DNA of 15,155 bases, taken from assembly GCA_030045295.1 (NCBI GenBank), contig JASIGD010000124.1:1-15155 (forward strand). The letters are read 5' to 3'. The position numbers and the translations under genes were made by a program. Every line of letters begins with the position of its first letter. The first letter of the stretch is position 1. Shown here one piece after another: positions 14,488-15,155 of the stretch. Under the pieces are notes generated by a model that worked only from the letters and a program-made list of their open reading frames with translations, was not told the origin of the DNA and ran no database searches. The DNA comes from Streptosporangiaceae bacterium (GTDB lineage Bacteria > Actinomycetota > Actinomycetes > Streptosporangiales > Streptosporangiaceae).

Positions 14488-15155
14488 CCACCGTCGAACC
14501 GCAGGCCACCGGGATCAGAGAGCACCTGATACGCCGGCTCACCGGCCTGGGCGGCCTCGTGGTCAAGGACGGCGGCGCCACCGGGGCAACGGTCACCGTT
14601 CGCATGCTGCCCGAGACCTTGGAGGCGGCCACGCACGCCCTCGCGGGGACGGCCGGCACCCGCCTCGCCGACATGTTCGCCGACAACGGCGGCGCCGCTC
14701 CCACCCTGCGCCTGGTCTGGGCGCACGAGTCCGGGTACCTCGTCACCGAGACCGAGATCGAAGGCGACCAGTACCCTTCGCTGTCCGACATCGCTCCCGC
14801 CGCGTTCGTCGAGGAATGCGAGATATACGAGCAGTTCGGCATCCAGCCGACGACGGGCAAGCCGCTCAACCGGGTCATGCTTCCGCCGCACGCGGGACCG
14901 GACTTCCCCAGGCTGGGGCACCGGCCAGTGCAGCCTCCGGAGGAAGCCCACGCTCCGCACACCGTGGGCGGGCAGGCGTTCGAGTTCCCGTTCGGGCCGG
15001 TCCGCCAGGTAGCTGTGGAGAGCCTGTACTACGGGCTGGTGACCAGCGGCGAGGAAGTCGTTGACCTGTACCTGTTCACCTGGCACAAGCATCGCGGCCT
15101 GGAATGGCGGCTGCGCGGCGCCACGCCTCGCGACGCCATCTTCCTGGCCGAGCGG
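14484..15155 (+). CDS. hycE: Hydrogenase-4 large subunit, HycE/HyfG-like, N-terminal part (3' end outside window)
   Basis: The visible 224 residues start at an ATG overlapping the hycQ stop. The first part is NuoC-like, ending in EECEIYEQFGIQPTTGKPLNRVMLPP, which follows the 30-kDa subunit signature except that the usual ERE Arg is Cys. From about residue 168 the NuoD/hydrogenase large-subunit part begins with FPFGPVRQ, then SGEEVVDLYLFTWHKHRGLEWRLRG (HKHRGLE from 201). HycE/HyfG proteins have this fused layout and hold the NiFe active site in group 4 hydrogenases. The sequence ends at IFLAER, just where the first cysteine pair for the metal would come, so activity as a hydrogenase cannot be judged. 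It corresponds to M. tuberculosis hycE (Rv0087). Confidence 0.88.
   Translation, partial: MTTVEPQATGIREHLIRRLTGLGGLVVKDGGATGATVTVRMLPETLEAATHALAGTAGTRLADMFADNGGAAPTLRLVWAHESGYLVTETEIEGDQYPSLSDIAPAAFVEECEIYEQFGIQPTTGKPLNRVMLPPHAGPDFPRLGHRPVQPPEEAHAPHTVGGQAFEFPFGPVRQVAVESLYYGLVTSGEEVVDLYLFTWHKHRGLEWRLRGATPRDAIFLAER

Noticed and set aside
1..15155. CRISPR arrays, insertion sequences, tRNA genes and attachment sites
   Set aside because: No regularly spaced repeats, transposase motifs, terminal inverted repeats or tRNA-like arms were seen on reading the window; short or degenerate ones could still be missed by eye.

Overview
This window is very GC-rich, uses GTG starts freely and has strong GGAGG-type ribosome binding sites, so it is almost certainly chromosomal DNA of a high-GC actinomycete (Actinomycetota). 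The hycD-hycP-hycQ-hycE order at the right end matches the Mycobacterium tuberculosis Rv0084-Rv0087 arrangement. The exact genus cannot be read from the sequence. No rRNA, tRNA, CRISPR array, insertion sequence or phage gene was seen.

Left part (1-2256): the 3' end of a PAP2-type phosphatase gene; a NUDIX hydrolase gene overlapping an ASCH-domain gene by four bases; then, convergent to them, a MutT1-like gene. The MutT1-like protein has an intact NUDIX domain but a histidine-phosphatase domain that has lost both core histidines.

Middle (2516-6708): a large dynamin-like GTPase on the minus strand, whose C-terminal part carries two CxxC...CxxH clusters; a small cysteine-containing protein on the plus strand; and a minus-strand MFS transporter. 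The leaders of the GTPase and the MFS gene share a diverged 99-101 bp repeat. Read on the minus strand, its best hairpin keeps a seven-pair stem in both copies, because all three stem differences still pair. This is the best candidate here for an undescribed element, a cis-acting leader RNA.

Right-middle (6950-11190): two overlapping genes for short MutS-family ATPases without the mismatch-recognition domain, both with NESFAST in place of the usual DE-containing Walker B segment; a family I inorganic pyrophosphatase translated right behind them; and a second NUDIX hydrolase clearly paralogous to the first.

Right end (11387-15155): hycD, hycP, hycQ and the start of hycE, packed with 4-base overlaps or a 3-base gap, encoding the membrane arm and large subunit of a group 4 hydrogenase or complex I-related module. 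The window stops just before the residues that would show whether the large subunit can bind a NiFe centre.

Taken together, three NUDIX domains, an ASCH protein, a pyrophosphatase and two MutS-like ATPases suggest a nucleotide or nucleic-acid upkeep theme. They sit beside a membrane GTPase and an anaerobic-type energy complex. A shared stress or low-oxygen role is plausible but is inference from position only.
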